DNA of 64,000 nucleotides from Macropodus opercularis. Lineage: Eukaryota > Chordata > Actinopteri > Anabantiformes > Osphronemidae. Location: NCBI GenBank assembly GCA_030770545.1, contig CM061097.1, positions 1,674,501-1,738,500 of the forward strand, written 5' to 3'. Below the pieces are notes generated by a model that was not told the DNA's origin, searched no databases, and saw nothing but the letters and a program-made list of their open reading frames with translations. Both the position numbers and the translations under genes were made by a program. Below, piece after piece: positions 1-14,270 of the stretch. Position 1 is the first letter of the stretch; the number at the start of each line of letters is the position of its first letter.

Positions 1-3000
1 CTGTCAAGCAGGCGTCTCGGCAGACAGAGAATCAAACATGGCTTCCTGCAGGTGGAACGCCAGTGAAGGTCATGGTACAGTCCAAAGAGAAGAGACGGAG
101 GGAACACGGGAGGGCGAGGAAGAAAGCCAGAGGGAGGGAGCCCAGCTTTCCCTGTGCAAATTAAGTCATCTGCAGAAAAAGTGAAGTCAAAAAAGCTTTC
201 GTTTCATCATTCCCATTTTATTTTTGAACAGCAGATAAGACAAGAATTGAACCTATGCACATAAAACTCCTCTCATGCAGCATCTTAATGGAGCCTTAAA
301 CTTTTTCGCTCCTCACTGTGTAAGTTGAGGTTTTATTCCAGCTGTTGAGTTTGAGTTTGAGCAGGCGTTTACCGTTCAACCAGCCCTGCTTCAAGAGTCA
401 AGAGCCAGATATTCACATCAGACGCTGTGCAGTCCCTGTGACCCCCGTCCAAATGTTTAAGCTGATGAGGATTTCACTCCACTCGTTGTACTTCAAGCAC
501 AGACCAATGCAACCCGTCACGTCGTGGATTGCAATGAAACTAAACATCAGTTGTGGACGTAAAGAGCTTTTTTGTGAAACACTTTGTAATCTTAACATCT
601 GTTGTGAGATAGTGCCCTTATTGTCCTGGCGGGTCAGTCTGCTGAGGGAACAATGCTGTGGGATTTGAGCGGGTGAAGATGTCGCTGATAGTTTCCAGCA
701 TGAGACGAACATAGACTTCAATAGTCCATAATCCTCCAGCTACAAGCCTTACCCCTCTGTAATGGCTTTTCTGACCACTTGGCTTAGGTCAGCACAAAAG
801 TTATGGAAATGTGTACACGGAAGAAGAAAGACACCTCAAATACCGTAGCACCGCGCTACCAGGCCTTATTCTAAGCTAATGGCAATAAGCAGACAGCCCT
901 CGACGGTTGCGTTTGCACTTAGATAAATAACGCGCGGCACCTCGCTGAAGTTAAAAAGGGGACGACGACCGAAACACAGGAGGGGCCATCAACAGCAATA
1001 ATTGCATGCAGAGTCAGGGAGGGGCCGGCAAGAACCAATAATCACAACCAGCACTGACGCCAGAACCTGATTAAACTGCTAATGGCCTGTCACTCAAGAG
1101 CGGGCCAGATGTTTATAGATGCCCAGTACCCACCGCACCGCTCATCCGTCAGAGTCGCAGCCTTGGCAGCCATGTCACCTGCCACACCCACTCACTTAGC
1201 ATTGCCACTGGATAGCACGGGCGAGAAACGGAGGATGTGATGCTGAGTGCGTTCACACAATCAGAGCTGGGGGCACCCGTGTGTCATCTTTCTTCCATTT
1301 TCACCAGCTTCTTTTGGCCACGCAGCAACAACGCTGCCACCTTTCCTGAGTCGTTGCGCCTGCCTCCCTGCTCCCATTTGTGATGTGGAAGCAGCCATTT
1401 TCTTGTGGCGACTTCCTCGGCTTTCACCCTGACGCGTGACACTCATGACAAATTGGGTGTGGAAGTGAAGGTGATGGGCTGTGAAAGCAATGCCCCTGCC
1501 CCCACAATGCACAATGCGCACATATACACAAAGGCGGCCAGATACACAAACGCAACAATGTCGTTCACATGAGCACATGCAATTTCACACAGTATACCCT
1601 TAGTCCATCAGCTGGGCCTTAAGACAAGGCGAGTGGTGGTGTTGCAGCCAGGGCGACAATGACTGGACCCGATTCACTTTGACTCCAACACTGTCATCTA
1701 CTCAGTCTGAAATATGGCCCCAACGTAGTCACTCTATGCAAACATTTGATTCACATTTATTTTAGCAACTGTGGCACAGTTTGATTTTAACATTTCCAAG
1801 AAAAACAACCTCGCTCTGACTTTTAATGTTATGGTAAAATCATTTATAAACCAATTAAATCCTCACATAACACCACCTTTATGGTGAAAAAATTGGGTAA
1901 TTTCAACTAGGGAGAAAAATTATTATACGGGATTGTATAGCAATTATCATAACATTATACTAATTCCCATAGAAGTATTTAAATTATATGGTTGGTTGAT
2001 TGCATGATGAATTAAAGAGCCATTTTTTTTCTTCCTCAGGATCTCATCCTGCAGTGATCAGGATGGGGGCTCTGAGGCACATTCAAGACCAGACAAGCCA
2101 GAACCCGTCTAACCTAATACTGTAGTCACATTATTATTATCATCATCACCTCCAGGGAACTTAATCCAACCTGTAGCCTTGGTCTAATCCACAAGTGCTT
2201 AAGGAATGTATTATTACGTTAATGCCATAATAATGCCACTTCATGTTATCACCCTAAGTTGTTTTAATTATATTTGCTGTGACATTTGCAGCACCTGGCC
2301 AGGAGTTGGCTTTTAGGAAGAATGGACTGCAACAGACATGAGTCCAAAAGCTCTGACCCGGTCCAACATGGAACCACGAAAACCCACCTGTAGCCCACGA
2401 GCACAAGCTACAGTCAACACGACCAAGAGCGAAGAGTACGTATAAAACATACAGAAGGTGTATGATGTTTACACTGCGGCACATACATGACGAGTCCTCA
2501 GGTGATTAGTTCTTCAAGCAGGAGGACAGTCTCCCAGCAGGCTGTATCCTCCCGCACATAAGAGTCGTCTTATTGCCTTTGATGCTTCCACTGCCAGCCA
2601 ACGGTTCACAGAAGTTTTACAGGTCCACAAACCCCTTTGAGCTTAACTACGCCCCTAAATCGGCGACGAGACGGCCCAGTCTGGTTCAAAGTAGAACCAA
2701 AGGCAACAAATAAGAGGCACTTAAATCAAAATGTGCCCTGAATACAATAATCATACGTCATCTCATCACAGTTGTGTGAATAATTTGATCTTATTACATA
2801 TCATTGCTGCTGCCTCCATTGCATGTTTACATATACATTCCCTTTGCAACGCTGCGCATCACAAAGCTATAGGCCCGTCTGTGCACGGTGACCATTGTGC
2901 GCACGTCAGGCGAGACCTTTTTGTGCTATTGTGCTCAATGACAGGCTGAATGAGAGGGAGTGTTTCTCAGTACCAGGATGTGTGGAAGACACCTGCTGGG

Positions 3001-4289
3001 CCGGGCTGCACCGGCCCGCTCTGCTCCGCCATTAAAACATGTAGCGCTGGGGGCTCTTTTGTTAGGCAGGAGCTCTTGGTGGCGACATGTTTGAAGTGTC
3101 ACAAGTGTCAGTCTTTATTAGATCCAGAATGATATTAGCACGGAGGAGTACGGTTAGTCAAGGAAGGGGGAAGACAGATTGAGTAAAACACATAAAGAAC
3201 AGCCTTCTGAAAACTGGAAACGCTGCCAAATGCTGATTGGGTGACGCTACCTGGAACTGCTCTGCTCCAGGGGTTCTGATATTTCATCTAATGTCCAACT
3301 CTGTGAGCTTTGCCACCGTCCACACAAAAGAGACATAATCACACTCCCATACAAAATCATTATCTTTCTGTAGCTCAGGTGGTGGTGGAATCATCAGGTG
3401 GTGACACGAGTAGTTCCACGTAGTTTATATGAGCAGAGGCTTATTAATATAAAACACAGATAAAAATGTATGATTATATAGGGTGCTTGTATGATGCTGC
3501 CAGTACAATTCATCACACAATCTTCTGAGGTAATGAACCATCTCCTTTCTGTTGTTTTTGTTAGCGTCCTCCGGCTTTTTTCCATCGTGTGCGTGGATGC
3601 CTGTATCTGCATGCATTTCCAAAATAACTAGAGAATACAAGAGAGATAATTTAAGGGGTTGCTGCAGTACAAATGTGGAGGTTGCTAGAAGCACTCATCG
3701 ATTGACATCTGCTCAAATGTTCATCGACAAAAGGAGAAACGCTGAGAAAAAGGGTACGAGGGAGAGAGAGAGGGGTCCTGAGAGGGGGAGAAAATCCATA
3801 ATTGCTCTCATCGCCATATGATTTTCTGCAGGCAATTTTGAGGGAGCACACCCTGACCTTTGCCTACTTAATTCCTGTGCAGTAAAGAAACAGAGGAATG
3901 ATCACTGAGGCACATAATTACACCCTCATCGATACATGGATCTAAGGGACGGGCAATGAATGCAACCCAGGAATAAAAGGACAATACACATTACACTCTC
4001 CCTCTCGCATACACACACGAGAGGAAAACACATGACTCCACACACATCATCGTGGGGCTGGCATATATTTCTATCTGGATGCAAAGTCAATGTGAAATGC
4101 ATGGTGGGTAATGACGATGCGAAGGCTTTAGCCTGGATGGAGGAGCCCCATATGGCTCTCTCCGTCCGTGTCATTACCTTGTTACGCCTCTGACTTCCAT
4201 TCGGAAAGAGAGCGAGCAAGGAGGACAGAGGCAGAAAGAGAGTGAGAGTGAGGATCACCCAAGACCACGCTACAACTGAAATTGTCTGG

Positions 4290-4630
4290 GGTCAACAGTG
4301 CCATAATTACTTTAAAATGTCAGCCTGCAATAAAATACAACAGTTCATCTGGCAGAAAGCAAATTAGCTTTGACCATGCCGTAATTACCCTTTCCTGCAG
4401 AACCATTAGAAGAGATCAAATCTTCACATTCTCTGTTTGAGTAAAGGCCATCAGAGTACACTCCACCTGACAAGGATGCACATTTGCCATTTTACAGGGG
4501 TAATTAATTGTCCTTATAATAGAAATTTCATATTGGACTTCAAAATGGAAAAAAGTGCAATAACCTGCCAGTTTGATCTTAACCATTTGCTGACATCTGG
4601 TGCCTTTCGCTCTCGCACTGTTTCTTCTTT
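4290..4630. promoter_or_regulatory. Putative conserved non-coding element (TAATTA-rich)
   Basis: Within about 200 bp there are three TAATTA cores (4304, 4382 and 4501), plus CAAATTAGC and an AATTAATTG extension. The sequence is unique, balanced between strands and free of simple repeats. This is the usual look of vertebrate developmental enhancers bound by homeodomain proteins. Conservation cannot be judged from one sequence. Confidence 0.35.
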
Positions 4631-6401
4631 CTTTTACTTGACTTAAGCAGTTGACTTGTTTGTATGTTCAAATGCTCAGAGTATGAAAACCGGCCTGTCC
4701 TATGCATATTAAACACACTAGATCTGCCTGCCTGTTGTAAAGTTGTATGCGTGAAGGTTCATAAACCAAATTAGGCCATTTCTATTCATTTACTATGCAT
4801 TTTACATTTTGCATACAAGCCCTGATTGCGTTAAATGTGGACAGAATGTAATGATAATGATAATGTAGCTGCCACTAACTCAACAGTAAGTGAAGAGGCC
4901 GCTTCCCTCCTCAGACCCAGTTGGAAGTGACGGTTCTAGCTTTGTCTCTCTCTGGTTTCGGTGGTTGGAAGCGGCTCACCACCACCATCTGAGTCGCAAG
5001 CCGTTGTCATGGATTCCCATCAGACGCGGGTACAGTAGCGCATTTGGTGGACGATTACTATCACTTTAAATGTCATTCCCCTTTTGAGTCTGCCCTTATT
5101 TCACGCTTTTAGCGGTTAATGTCTGAGACAGAGAGAGATGTTTCCTGTGCAGCCAAACAAACAGAAAAGGGATTAGGTACGGAATAGCTACGCGTGGACG
5201 CAAGCCCAAACTAGTCGACTGGGACTATATCTCAGGTAGCTGCGCAAGATGCCGCCGACCGCCGCTGCGCCGCTAGTGCTGTTGAATCTGAATCTCAGCT
5301 CAAGAGCATTGTAACCTTATCAAATTAGCTTTGGGCCAGTCTGTCAGCCAGTGCTGCTGGCTTGGCAGCCACCACCGTGATTAGTCATATTGAATTATAC
5401 TGTATATTCAGAGCATGTACGACACCTTCCACATCCACACAATACATAGAGAGAGTCACACAAACACACGCGCACAAAATACACACTTTGGTTTCTGTTT
5501 TGGAACGGGGTGATGCGGATGTGCGTAAACAGGATTAGGAGAGACGGTTCCACTGTCACACAGACCTCCAGATTGTAATTCTCATGCCTCTCTGACAGCT
5601 TGGCACAGCACTAAGTCACCTAACGTTTGCCTTGACATGAAATCCAGACCTGGGCATGGATGAGGTTATCAGCGGGGGGAGATGAGTGGGAGGAAACGCG
5701 TCTAGTCCTATTGGAACAGCGGTTTGGTACAAATGCCTGGGCCTGGCTGACTCGGTGGTGGGTGGGGGGGCAGGAAGAGGAAAAATATCCAGCACGAGGC
5801 CTTTGGCGAAGTCACCCAGATGGCTCGAGATTTAGATTGTGCTCTCCTCATACACGTGTGAAACCTATCTAAAAGTACCTGAAAGATTACAATCCAATTC
5901 ATTAAATTTATCTCTTACATAAACTTTTAATATGTACACCAGTAGTGTGTACGGGACTTCCAGGGCAGCTTAAATGACTGCAACCTGTAATTACTGTTCC
6001 AGCACTTGATTAGAATAATCTGATTGCAATTATTCAGTGACTTTAAAATACAAGCCTCGAGCTACAGAACAATAATTCAAGGGCAGTGATTGGGAACGTG
6101 TTTCTTTTTTGGCAGTAAAATGACGTTTTAATCGACAGAGTGAAAGAGGTTCCCTGCTAAGGAGCCAGCTCCCTCAATTAAAGCCCATTTATGCAGCGAG
6201 GGGGAAGACGTGCTGCGATGTGGAGTTAATCACCAGGCAGACACTTCTCACGGATCAGAGAACTAACCCCTCTAACGTGTAAACAGGCAGAAACGCAGCA
6301 CCCCGGCAAGGCCACCAAGAGCACGGGAGCGCACTTCCAACCCCACACGCACCATCGGGCTGCGGCTTACTGTCCGACCATGTCTCTTTGTCTCTCCTCA
6401 G

Positions 6402-6468
6402 GTCAGTGGACGAACGAACTTGAACACAGAGATTATTTGAAGATCGACGGCCTGTGTCTGTGCTGCAG
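6402..6468 (+). CDS. Candidate plus-strand exon (unconfirmed; coding or lncRNA)
   Basis: An excellent acceptor (TGTCTCTTTGTCTCTCCTCAG) and an excellent donor (CTGCAG|GTGAAGG) bound 67 nt on the plus strand. One frame is open through the segment: two bases, then QWTNELEHRDYLKIDGLCLCC, then two bases. The other two frames have stops. No family is recognised and no partner exon was found nearby. It could be an exon of an overlapping plus-strand transcript, possibly non-coding, or a chance splice-site pair. Confidence 0.15.
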
Positions 6469-9400
6469 GTGAAGGTGTTGCTACGATCGCATCAGAAACG
6501 GTCAAAATGCTGTTTCACTTGTGCCGACGTGTCAATTATCGCCAATATTCTTCAACAACAAAGCTGTATGACCGATTGCATGTAACAGACAACTCTAATG
6601 TGTCTCATTACTCTAAGGAGACTGTGGTAGATTAATTAAAAAAGTAATACAACGTGAGGGAGACGTATTGCCCAGCTGGCACTGATTCCATGGTCAAAGT
6701 GAAGGACGAACGGGGCGACTATCATCTTTTTCTAGGCCTCTAATTTGCAGGACTTTATTTCCCTGCTCTGATTTACCTGAGGAGAGGCGATTTTTGTCCC
6801 TGCCTTACAGGCTGACCCACTCTGGGTGATTAACAGAGCTGATTAGTCCTTCAGCACACACACACTCAGACTTTGACTCGTCCTTCATCGGTCTTAAACT
6901 CAGTCGGTGCTGCGGGTGCAGACATTCACCAGACGAGGCCACGCTGGTGCGGATGGAAGGCGGTGGGTGCCTGCGCTTATAGATGGAATAGATGTCCATT
7001 ATGTTTTGAAAGCTTAATTGTTACCATCTTCAATTATTCTGTGTAATAATTGACTGTACATTATTAACACAACGCGCTACCCAGAATGCATTAATCAGTG
7101 TTACTCTGCCTTAACCTCAGTTAAGTGGCACAATAAGAGACATGCCCTCTCTAATCAGCTTCATTGTGTTAGATCACCTCCACTCTAACTATATCACAGA
7201 GAGTTCAAAGACCTTGCGCTTCATGTTATTACTGAAACCATCTTTAATCAGCAGCATTGGTCTTTGTTAGATCTTGGAGGTCTACGTTGTAATGAAAACG
7301 CCAGCTAGCAGTCTAATTGGGAGATAATGAGCCAATAACATCAATGGCTAATGACACACTGAGTCTAAGTCACACCCCCCTCAGGCCACACAGAGGCTCA
7401 TTCACCACTGATGAAGTGCATAGCTGGGAAGTCTGACAGAGCTCGACCACGCTCTGTACAAACAGGCTGCCTTGATGGCTTCATTAGGCTAATGTAAGGC
7501 GGTGCTCCACGCTTAGAGATGGTTCTAGTGGACCCCAGCTAAAAGAAACAGATACAAAGTCCTGACTCTAGTGCACCGCCCCACCGGTAGTCCACACACG
7601 GAAGTGACTGCATAGATTATGGTTTCATTATGTGTCCCTCTAACAAGTCGCGCGTAATTATTTATGATTAAAAAGCGCTCGCAGCGCCGACATTTTTTGG
7701 ATTTGTGAAAATGATGTGTAGTTTGTTTGTTAGTCAGAGGATGAGCAACTGGGTTGACAGCTTAAGCACTGTACGAGTGTGAGGGCGTGGGCACCAGTAA
7801 GTGGGTTGAAGGGGGCTGAACTTTTGTCAGGTCTCAACAATGAACTCGCTAACAGTAAACAAGCCTGATGATGCATAATCACGTTAAGAGAGGAAGCGAG
7901 CATGGAGGAGCGACCTCGCTAATCCACACTGTGCCACAGCAGCTCGGTAACCTGCACATAATCCTAAAGAGAGGCAGCGAGGTTGAAAGGAAAAGAGGGC
8001 GACCAATAGAGGCTTTGGAATTGAATTACTGCGCGAACAAGCTTTAGGCCAATTACCTTGGTGTCAAATCTCTAGCCTCTTGTACTGTAGCTTGCATTTA
8101 CATGATGGGGCGATGGGGTTTGAATCTCCAGTATGAGGCTCAGAAATAGAGGCAAGTTAATAAAGCACAGGCGCAGGTGATGTACTGTAATCAATGGAAC
8201 AATAGAACCTTTCATACGCTTCCTGGTCCTGTTCAAGTGCTCGTTAACACAACCAATCAACCAGTCACGTGGGAGCAACTCACCACACGAAGTCACGATG
8301 CTGCTTCAGTCCAAACTGACTGAAACAAATGTATTTCAGAAACCACTAATCTAATATTAATGGGATTTTAACACACAAGCTTCTCTAGAGCTAATGATTT
8401 CAAAAAAGGAAAACGGCCAGTGAGCTTCACTTCTCCGAGTGCTTCAGGGTGACAGAAAAACAGGTGGGCTACAGCGGAGACCACCAGCAGTCGTCTGAAC
8501 CATGTGTGGTGCATTGAAGAACGCTCCCGCCACTGTTCTACTTCAGCAAGGCTTGGGCTAAATCGGGCGGCATTATGTGAGCGATGACTTTCTTCTGGAC
8601 ATTCTCCATAAAGGCTGACAGCACAGCATCCTTCACAGCACCGTCCACATTATTTAACAGTGAACAGTGAACTGTGTGTGGATGAAGCCAACTACCGCAG
8701 CATTTTAAGTTTCAGTTTAAACCATGACATGGGGAACGCTCCAGCAGAACATCCTACTGATGATCAGGAACAGCAGAGAAGGAAGAAAGGCTATTGTGCA
8801 AAGACATACAAGGCTTGTTAAATGAGGAAAAATGGCTTTGTCTTACAGAACATCGCGTTGAAGTTGAAGCACTAATATAAGCTACACTCTCTCCACATTA
8901 CTTTCAAAACTTCGCTGAGCCAACTTTTTTTGCCAACTCCTGTACAGCTGAGGGAAATTCATCATTATCAGCCAGTGGATCAAAAATGCAGAGGGGGTGA
9001 AAATGACAGATACAGCAAAACTAAAGAAGAGGAAGGTGGGTGGAGATGATGTGGGGAGTGAGGATACAGAGAGATTGGAGCCAGGCAATGAGCGATGGTG
9101 GAGAGGGAGTATGTGTGGTGGGTGTAGTAGCTGTGTGTATGAGAGAAACGCAGGTCCTTGAAGGAGACCCTGGGAGACGGGAACCAGCTGGACTCTGAGT
9201 CCGCCTGCCCTCCGCGTCCTTCCTCATCACAAACCCTTCCTCACTCTGCCACGTTACTTTCCTCTTTCTTTCCCTCCATGTTCACGCCCATCATTATTCT
9301 TTACTTACATACATTTCAACTTTCACTGCATCCTCAAACCACTTTGTGGGCTGTTTGAAATGACTGATCTTAAAAAAGGCTGGCTAATAAATATTACACT

Positions 9401-12400
9401 TTAAGCCGGATCCAACTCAACCTTCCACTGCCAACCACCCTAAATAACAAATCATCACTGCTCTGCCTGCAACCTTCTGAGCCCTGTCTGTTGCCCTGCA
9501 GATCTAGCACATACAGCAGAGGTCAACAACTGTCACCGGCCTCATCCCACTATTCCACCTGCACAGCCTTCTGCAGCAAGGTGCAAACACACAAGCGCAC
9601 AAAAAGCACCGGGCTCCACTAACACGCCCAGCTACCACAGCTGAGCTTGACCTCTTTGTGGCAGCAGCTAATGTGTTACAACAGTCCCCTGGCCTATGGC
9701 CCCAATCTGCTGGCCGTCCACGCTGGCTGGTAGCTACTGTCCCGCTGTCACACAGTGAACGCTCCCCTCAACGCCGAAGAAATTACACACACTTAGCTGC
9801 TGTTACTTGGCCGCTTATTGCATTTAAAAGCATCACCACAACAGTGAAGTAGGATGTGGTTTGGCTGCAGGTTTAACGCGCTGCGCCGCTAAATGAGTTC
9901 AACAGATACAACAGATGTGATCAATGAAATTGCATAATGAATGATGACAGATAAATGGCGTGTTTACAAACTGGTCTTGTCCACCCACAATAAGCAGGGT
10001 GTAATCAAATCATAAGCGTCTGTGAGAAACATGTCTCACAGGCCTCGTACAGCGAAGAGCGTGTCGCTTCCGTTCTTACCTCTCACTCTTTACTCTATTC
10101 TCACACAAACACAGATGCTAACTAGCAACTTAAGCCAGTGTGTTACACTGCACACAAAAGCTGCACTTTGACATTTTGTTCTATTCATTATATTCCCCTG
10201 TACAACTAGATGTTGGTTCTTTTTTGTCCGTGTCTTGTTTACTGAAATCAAAGTTTCCCTGAGAGTTAGCGAAGACACACTGGAAAACACCAAGACGAGT
10301 TCTTTCCTAAACAGGCGTCCACACAAACACTTCAACAGGTCCCAACGATGCACAGCTGGAAATGTTACAATAGTGAATGTCGTTGTCACCCACACTGTAG
10401 GTCAATATGCAACTACTCTCGATTATTCTATTAGTATTATTTAACATCACATGTTGGTGAGATGCAGTGGAAGAAAGGCAGAGAAGTCAACAAGTCAAAC
10501 ACAGACGTTCACACATCTGTTTTATATCCCAGCTATGAATAAAATGAACAATAAAAGCCTGTCAGAAAGACATCTTGTTTCCAAATGTTCACACGCTGAG
10601 TGTTTTAAAAGAAGCTTGACTTTCATAGAGTTATTCATTCCAATGCAGCAAACGGGGAAGAGGCTCATACATTGACACAGAAGCGAAGTGAAAAATATTT
10701 TCCTCTCATATCTATTCACCTAGAAAAAAAAGTACAAGACCATTATGAACCTGGAGGTTTGTATGTGTATGTAAGTTATACATCAACACTAAGGTTCTCA
10801 GTGAAATAGTTCCATGCTCTGAGAAGAAGAGAAGCCAAGAGAAAGAAAACAGGGTCTTGAATCAAAGTCAGTCACTTCAAGGACCTGGAGTTGGCCACTG
10901 AATTCTCCAAAAATGTTCTTCTACACACAGGGAGGAGAAACCGGTGCGGGAGAAAAACAGAAAGGGAGGTAGCGACACTGGCTTTGGGTGAGGAGACATT
11001 AACATTAAAAAATTGTGGGTGGAGTTACAGCCTACACACCCAACTGACCTGTTTCCAAATAACCAGCGGGTCCCTGAGAACAAGAGCAGTTTTCACACTC
11101 TAGCACACAAAGCGAAGGACCGGCTTAGAGATGAGAGGGTTGGCCGCATTGTTCTGCCCCACTTAAATCTTACTTTCAATTCACTAAATGTGTTATTTGA
11201 CTTGGCAAAGGAGCTCGTATGTCCCATGGAGCAGCAGGGAGTCTTACCAGGACACTGCCAAGTTTGCTGCAGCCTCGCTGAACAGCCTTCGCCTTGGTTA
11301 GTTAGTGACCTTAAACTTAGTGGGTGGTTCGACTCCGTGGTAAGATGGGGGCGGGAGCTCTGAGAAAGAAAACAACAACACAACAGCCAATGAGCATAAC
11401 CTCCGGTGGCTGCGGCTCAGCTTTTCATTTTAAACCCTCCTCGTGAGCATTTACATCACATTGAGGAGGAACAATAGAGCAATGAAAGAAAATGCTTTTA
11501 CAGAAAAGAACGCAAGATATAACTCCACAACTCGGAGCGAGCCAGAGGAGGTGGCGACTAAGCTGCAGCAGTTAGCGCCGGCCTGGCATCTGGCAGTTCA
11601 ACGCGACTAGCAGGAGAGGAAAATAGTTTCACCTTGTGAACGACGGAAAAAACGACCGCAGAAAACATCTTAGTGATATTTACTGTGCTGTGAAACCAAA
11701 ATAATGTATTTTTACTCAGTCAGTTATTAGAGGAGTGGAAAGAGCCAATAAAACGTCTCAGTGATTGGCTTAAGACAGAAAACCTATTACTTCACTTTTC
11801 TAAGACTCTAAATCAGTGGGTATTATGGGGACTTGTCAGCTGAAATGACTTTCTAAACTCATATGCTATATATTCAACACGAGCAATTAAAGTTGGCTAC
11901 AGCTGATCCCACATTTGGCTTTAAGATATGCAAACAATAAACTGCTGTAGAAGTATGAGCGTTGCTTTGCATTGGGAGATATGAGCCAATCCAATTCAAA
12001 GCAGAGCATGGAACCATTTTATACAGCACAATTCAGAAAATTCTTCTTCTTTCAAAAAATTCTATGATCATATTTACAGCATGGTTCACTTTAGGGTCGA
12101 ATATAAAACTGTAACTGTATAAGCGGCACAATTACTGGAAGTTGGAGTTTTAAGCTAAGCTCTGCATTTGTGTACAGTTTTGCCAAGTCATGACATTATG
12201 TTCCAGAGGTCCAGACTCGGGGGAGGACAACTCAGGACAACCATAAAAAGACTCCATCGGCGGCTGCCAACATGACAAACCTATAGGGAGGAGCTCCAGA
12301 CACCCAGCTCAATGAAACAGCACAACCGGGTCTGACTCTGAGGAATTTGAAAGATGAGCCCCCACACACACCAACCTCGCCATGTCCCACATAGTGAAAA

Positions 12401-14247
12401 TAAAAGAAGCGAGACACAGAGACAGGGAGGGATGTAGCGAGGAGGACAGGACGCGACGATGAGGAATTATGCCAGGGTCTGAAGATTCATTTTGAGGTTG
12501 GATTTAGAGAAATGGTGTCTGGCAACATGCATGAGGTCAAGCCCTGCGGGCCTGGAGCTCAAGCAGCCATCTTGGCAGTGATCCCTCTGGTTTAGAAAGA
12601 AGGGGGGGTTGCATTACAAGGTACATCAGTCTGCCGGGACCATTTCCTCTTTTCCACTGCTGCACTAATGCAACTCCTTTTTTTCCGTTCGTACAGTTTA
12701 TCTTTGATCAGAAATATTGCTCGGTCGACCAGCAGTGTAAACATCAACGTAATTTAGAGCAGAAATCATTGCTTCCTGTAGTTATATTTACTAATAGGAT
12801 GATGATACTCAGAAGGGAACAGATAATCAAGGAATCAGATGGTGTTTGCCGTCTTCCCACACGGAGCTCCTCCCCCCTCCTTCCTCCTCTTCATGTGAAC
12901 AGTTTCGGGAATGTCAAGGATCAGCCAATCGCTTTGGATATACAAGGGAATTCCAATAATCACGCTGACATGTTATGCTCTCTCTCGCTAGGCTTCTTCG
13001 TCTGTCCTGCTCGCCTCCACATACGCAGTCCCTCTCCCTCTACAGGGCCTCCTACACGGGTAAAGCAGACGAGCCTTGAAAGGCGCACGGTGTTGATCTA
13101 GCCGATAAGCTGACCTGTTGGGCTCATTTATCAAGGAAAACCTTGCTCAGATGCGATCCCTGTGTATGATGGAAAGCCTTCTGACAACTCAATTCCATCC
13201 CCATCACTGTGCTTCCTAGCAGTTATTACAGATCCTCAGTGGCCTAGAACAAGACATTAGTTAAATATGTAAGTCTGAGCAACAGAGAGACTAAAGAGGA
13301 AGCACGATACAAACCAGCTACACTGTGTTTAGCAGGACAGCGGCCTGTGTGACACTAAAAACGTTGGTTGATCAGGAGCACAGACAGTAAATAAAACCCA
13401 TCTGGAATTAGTTTTGACTTTCTTCTGTATGAGCTGAAACTCAATACTCGCATCAGATCTGAATGCTGTGCGGCGATAATAGCTGAATATTCATTTTAGT
13501 GCGAGCGGAAGACAAACATTCCCGTCCTTAATGACATCTCCGGGGAGGAAGTTCATTACACAAGGTTGTTACGCAACAAAACCCTGTCACTTCGAAGGGT
13601 CAGGGAAGGTTCACGCTGCTAACGTTAGCGCAAAACCCAAAGGCAACTAGGTCAGTGACACTCCAGTGACTCTGGGAAGTGGGAGAGAAGCAAAACCAGC
13701 TGCTCGGGTCGCTCTTCACTGTACTGGCCTTTGGGCCGGGCAGCAAAACGGTGGGTTAAAGCACAACACGTGACTCACACAGAAATCACTCCTTACGCGT
13801 CCTTATTCCTAATCAAAACAACACCTAGAAATCAATACAGTGGAATAATCTTAAGTGAACTTTTCCTTCAAAGCAGCTACCGTCCTCTGTTGTCTGTATG
13901 CAAATATGTGTTTGCGTGTGATACAGGAGTGCCTCAAGAAAGTCAAAAAGAGCTGCTGCGCATGGAATAACAGAGGAAACCCACCAGCGAGAAATTCTAA
14001 TAACGCTGGGCTCCTCGCGCGGTAACGGGCAGGTGTACTGCATGCACACAGGCCTGATTGAAGGTGTGTGTCTGTGTGGGTCTCCGGTACAACGCTGTAG
14101 CTGCTGCTCTGTTGCGTGCACTGACTGATGGTTGCTGTCCATGCAGGCCTACGTTTCTGAGCGGCTCGGAGTCATAGCACATGAGCAAACACAAGATGGA
14201 AGACTGTGGAACTCTCCACTACAAAGAGCAGCAAGACTTTTCTGCAC

Positions 14248-14270
14248 CACACACACACACACACACACAC
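14248..14270 (+). repeat. (CA)n microsatellite
   Basis: An uninterrupted CA dinucleotide run of about 11 units, followed by an imperfect CACACCCACA tail. Typical vertebrate simple repeat. Confidence 0.95.

Noticed and set aside
11260..11345. tRNA-like B box (GGTTCGACTCC)
   Set aside because: No A box or acceptor stem at the proper distance.
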